Source: Bacteroidota bacterium
GTDB taxonomy: Bacteria; Bacteroidota; Bacteroidia; CAILMK01; JAAYUY01
NCBI GenBank assembly: GCA_018698135.1
Contig: JABINZ010000072.1
Location: 1-33,303 of the forward strand
Direction of reading: 5' to 3'
DNA: 33,303 nt
Part shown: in pieces, positions 30,616 to 33,303 of the stretch
Layout: each line of letters opens with the position of its first letter
How positions within the stretch are numbered: position 1 is the first letter of the stretch
Notes under the pieces: generated by a model
What the model was told of the DNA's origin: nothing
Databases searched by the model: none
The model's input: only the letters and a program-made list of their open reading frames with translations
Program-made: the position numbers and the translations under genes

Positions 30616-33018
30616 CTATTGTTTACAAGCCTCACAGAAATGCTCTTTAACAAAGGGATTATCGAATACCTGAAAACTGAATTTGTCACCTTTAAACAAG
30701 TCGCAATAGCGTTTAGGATTAATTTCAGAAGCCTTGCTTAATGATTTGGCAAAATTGTTCGACATTAATTTTGAGGGATTCATGGCACACAAGGAAACAT
30801 AGGTGAATAGAAATTCCTCATCAATATCATCATCTTCAACAAAAGGCTCCATAAGCTTAACTGCGAATTTGTAGTCCTTGTATTTGATAAACAACTGTGC
30901 CAGCTCCAATGAATTTTGCCAGCTTGTTTCGTCCAAATGAACAATACTCTTAATTTTAGTAAATGATTTAATTACTAGGGGGCTTGGGTTATTCAAGGTA
31001 TCGTTGATTTTAATTAAGCGAAACTGATAATCCAGATTGAGCATGTCCACCAATTCTTTTTCCAACTTTACATTATATAAACCATCAATCAGGTTTTGCA
31101 TGTCGGCTATTTCCTTTTTATCAGTCAATTCACTACTGTGTATATCGCAATATATTTTATTATAAAGTATAAATGGATTGTCAGGAGAATATTTATGTAA
31201 CTGATAAATTCGGTCGCAATAATCATCATTGAGTTTATTTCGCACAGCAATTTTCTCTAAAAATAGCTTATTGATAAGGAAAGGAGCTTTGTCGGCAGCT
31301 TCTGGTATATCCATATTTGTTCCCAGATCGCCATTGTAAATCTTTTGAACAACCTTATCGACAATGTATTTCTGGATAGAAAAGGCAAAAGGAATATCGT
31401 CTTTACTAATCTCTCTATTGAATTTATCCAAAACAAAGGCTTGTTCTTTATCTCCCTGAATATCATAGGTTACACGCATTTCAATCTCAGCATAACGGTG
31501 TTTAGCCAAAATAGGCTCGAGCTGGTTAAGCAGATTGTTCGCTACAATATATTCTTTTGCTTGAAGGCGTGACTTATTGGCTAAATGCGACCATTTTGTA
31601 GACATGATATCATTTTTGAAATTCTCCCAGGCATAGTCTGTATTAATACTTGAGATAAACTTGTCTTGCTGCCTCTTTTCCAATGCATTAACTATGCTTT
31701 CAGCACGCTTGTTTTGTAGTACTAAATTTTTCTCATCGCTTCCTTCAATAGAAGAATAGGCGGAAATAGCTAATTCTAAAATGATAAAATCAGGCTTGTT
31801 TAATGTTTTTAAAAATTCCTCAATATCCTCGGATTTGTATTCAAATTTGTTTTTCTCAAAAGGAATTGTAAAAAACAAAGTATTGGTATCTGGGCTAGGA
31901 ATGTAGAATGTTTCCGTTGGAATAGTAACTGTATCAGGCACTAGTTCCAATGGATTGAAATAATCGGCATCACCTGTTTCTACATACGTCTGTGTAATTG
32001 AGCGGCAAACTTTTTTGTTTTGTATAACCAGTAAATTAAGCTCGTAATCTCTACTTATCTCATTCGGCAATTGACCCAACACCAGCAAAAAATCCTTTAC
32101 TCTTTTGCCAGGAACCATGTTTCGCTTGTAAATCTTTTTCGAATACAGAGGTTTTAAAAGCACTCCCTTGTTAATAAGATCGTAATCGACAATATTATCA
32201 ACCCGACATCCATATTGATCTTTTTGAACGATATCAACTGCTAAACCATCTTTTTTGTTTCTTAATATGCGTTTTAATGCCTTCGGATTAGCATTGTAAT
32301 GAAAATAGATCTTTCCATCTTTTACATACAAAGCTTTCTGTAATTCTTCAATATTCTCAAATTTTGAACATTTACGACAAGCTTTTACATCATATTTTTT
32401 AAGTCCAAACTTTTTGGTAGAATAGGGATAATCCATGGAATTTCGCATTCTAGCACCCAAATTAAAGGTGTAGTGATTACCAAAGACTACTGATGTATAT
32501 ACTTTTTTCCCCTCATAATCTACAACAGCTCCTAATCCGGCAAATATATAATCCTGTTTTTCAAGGATAATTTTTGTTCTTTTCCTAGTAACCCATTTGT
32601 TTACTATTTCTTCAGCAACTTCAAGGTAGGTGCGGGCTTCTCTGCCATTTTTAATATTGGCTTTAAATACAATTTCCTTAGCCAAACTAGTACCTCCATA
32701 AAGAGTTACACGTTTTCCAGTGGTTTTCTTATTCCCTTTATTTTTCAGTGTTACCTCTTCTTTTGTTGCCATGAAAAAAGCCTGATCGTCAGCAGCTTTT
32801 TCAAGTACTTCATTGACAACCAATTCCTCCAAACCCTGATCGTCACGATGACGATTTAGCTCTGACAGTAATATTTCAACCATGAGTTTAGGACGGAAAG
32901 ATTCAGGATCAATCTGATCGTAATAGCTGGCAGGGTAGTCCTGTGCTTTTATTTGGCTGGTAAAACTAACTAAGACAAGAATAATTGAAATGGGCAAATA
33001 GTGAATTATCTTTTTCAT
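30616..33018 (-). CDS. 800-residue exported multidomain protein with CAP-like and OmpA-like regions
   Basis: The protein has a signal peptide (about 1-25, ending IKAQ). Residues about 40-185 resemble a CAP/SCP domain: LLSELNRHRDDQGLEELVVN, then KAADDQAFFMA and a final YIFAGLGAVVDYEGKKVYTSVVFG. Its metal-site residues are not clear. A second region (about 190-380) begins with KACRKCSKF (two Cys). Residues about 395-520 carry EFLKTLNKPDFIILELAISAY and KRAESIVNALEKRQQ, like a periplasmic OmpA-type peptidoglycan-binding fold. The C-terminal third (about 545-800) is helical and TPR-like and ends HFCEACKQ, with a CxxC. I do not recognise the family as a whole. It heads the operon with the Hsp15-like gene. 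Confidence 0.6.
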   Translation of the reverse strand: MKKIIHYLPISIILVLVSFTSQIKAQDYPASYYDQIDPESFRPKLMVEILLSELNRHRDDQGLEELVVNEVLEKAADDQAFFMATKEEVTLKNKGNKKTTGKRVTLYGGTSLAKEIVFKANIKNGREARTYLEVAEEIVNKWVTRKRTKIILEKQDYIFAGLGAVVDYEGKKVYTSVVFGNHYTFNLGARMRNSMDYPYSTKKFGLKKYDVKACRKCSKFENIEELQKALYVKDGKIYFHYNANPKALKRILRNKKDGLAVDIVQKDQYGCRVDNIVDYDLINKGVLLKPLYSKKIYKRNMVPGKRVKDFLLVLGQLPNEISRDYELNLLVIQNKKVCRSITQTYVETGDADYFNPLELVPDTVTIPTETFYIPSPDTNTLFFTIPFEKNKFEYKSEDIEEFLKTLNKPDFIILELAISAYSSIEGSDEKNLVLQNKRAESIVNALEKRQQDKFISSINTDYAWENFKNDIMSTKWSHLANKSRLQAKEYIVANNLLNQLEPILAKHRYAEIEMRVTYDIQGDKEQAFVLDKFNREISKDDIPFAFSIQKYIVDKVVQKIYNGDLGTNMDIPEAADKAPFLINKLFLEKIAVRNKLNDDYCDRIYQLHKYSPDNPFILYNKIYCDIHSSELTDKKEIADMQNLIDGLYNVKLEKELVDMLNLDYQFRLIKINDTLNNPSPLVIKSFTKIKSIVHLDETSWQNSLELAQLFIKYKDYKFAVKLMEPFVEDDDIDEEFLFTYVSLCAMNPSKLMSNNFAKSLSKASEINPKRYCDLFKGDKFSFQVFDNPFVKEHFCEACKQ

Positions 33019-33303
33019 GATTGTAGAATCCCTAAATAATTAAATGGTTTTAAAATCAAAGTAATACCTTGAACAAGCAATCTCCATAAACTATCAAAAC
33101 TATTAAAAATGCATAAATTAAAGCCAATAAATAATTGAAATAATGACAGAAAGTCATTAATGCTGTCAGGCACTCTATTATCAATTGATATTTTTGAAGA
33201 TGTATCATAAATTATTGTAACTAATCAGGGATATATGTAGCAAGGCAATTTAAGCCCTCAAGAACATTGTTTCTAGACTTGATGATTGTATCAATAATTG
33301 ACC
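33019..33303. other. Noncoding end of the window
   Basis: I see no supported gene. TAATGAC/GTCATTA around AGAAA (33141-33159) forms a 7-bp hairpin without a T-run. A 26-codon open stretch on the minus strand ending at 33221 could be the C-terminus of a gene that starts beyond the edge, but nothing in it is recognisable. Confidence 0.4.

Noticed and set aside
33221-33301. Possible C-terminus of a minus-strand gene entering from the right edge
   Set aside because: There are only 26 codons with no recognisable motif; an open stretch of this length is expected by chance.

Overview
The window looks like a stretch of a Bacteroidota chromosome. The base composition is AT-rich, and there are several secreted proteins ending in type IX secretion (T9SS) sorting domains, GEVED/PKD/HYR-type surface modules and Bacteroidota-specific families. 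Promoter-like sites of the TTG/TTTG-N17-23-TAnnTTTG type, which belong to this phylum, recur in front of genes. I see no tRNA or rRNA gene, CRISPR array, transposase or phage gene. Twenty-four protein genes are supported, one of them cut by the left edge, together with one truncated coding remnant.

Layout. Positions 1-3887 (minus strand) hold a tyrosine/homogentisate catabolic operon, hmgA - hppD - fahA - flavin reductase; the last gene runs off the left edge. An Old Yellow Enzyme gene diverges from it (4012-5106). Positions 5107-5943 hold no protein gene. Instead there is a GC-richer, purine-rich, ORF-less block bracketed by a good Bacteroidota promoter (5235-5266) and a 15-bp hairpin with a short T-run (5837-5878), so I propose an unidentified noncoding RNA gene of about 600 nt. 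Next come a long RelA/SpoT homologue with a degenerate hydrolase site and an EamA transporter. Positions 9072-13485 carry small envelope genes: an outer-membrane barrel, a coiled-coil lipoprotein, DUF2147, DUF1289, a small lipoprotein, an RDD membrane protein and a four-helix membrane protein. The last of these overlaps a secreted M14 zinc carboxypeptidase gene (13475-15256).

Positions 15257-23893 form a T9SS/secreted-protein island. It contains a 1854-residue multidomain surface protein, a minus-strand pair (a deiodinase-like thioredoxin-fold protein and a second sorting-domain protein) and a small duplicated beta-sandwich protein. A 70-bp identical element with a 13-bp perfect inverted repeat lies upstream of both plus-strand secreted-protein genes. 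Positions 23894-33018 are mostly housekeeping and envelope genes: a PepSY-type membrane protein, an OB-fold lipoprotein, a YdfG-type SDR, mnmA, a truncated orphan sorting domain, a soluble hybrid histidine kinase, an HD phosphohydrolase, and an operon of an 800-residue exported protein, an Hsp15-like S4 protein and an exported protein with a basic tail.

The genome is tightly packed. Four of the eight convergent pairs overlap at their 3' ends, three of them by exactly 4 bp through a shared CTAG or TTAG. The observations most worth a second look are the candidate noncoding RNA at about 5272-5879 and the duplicated 70-bp hairpin element.
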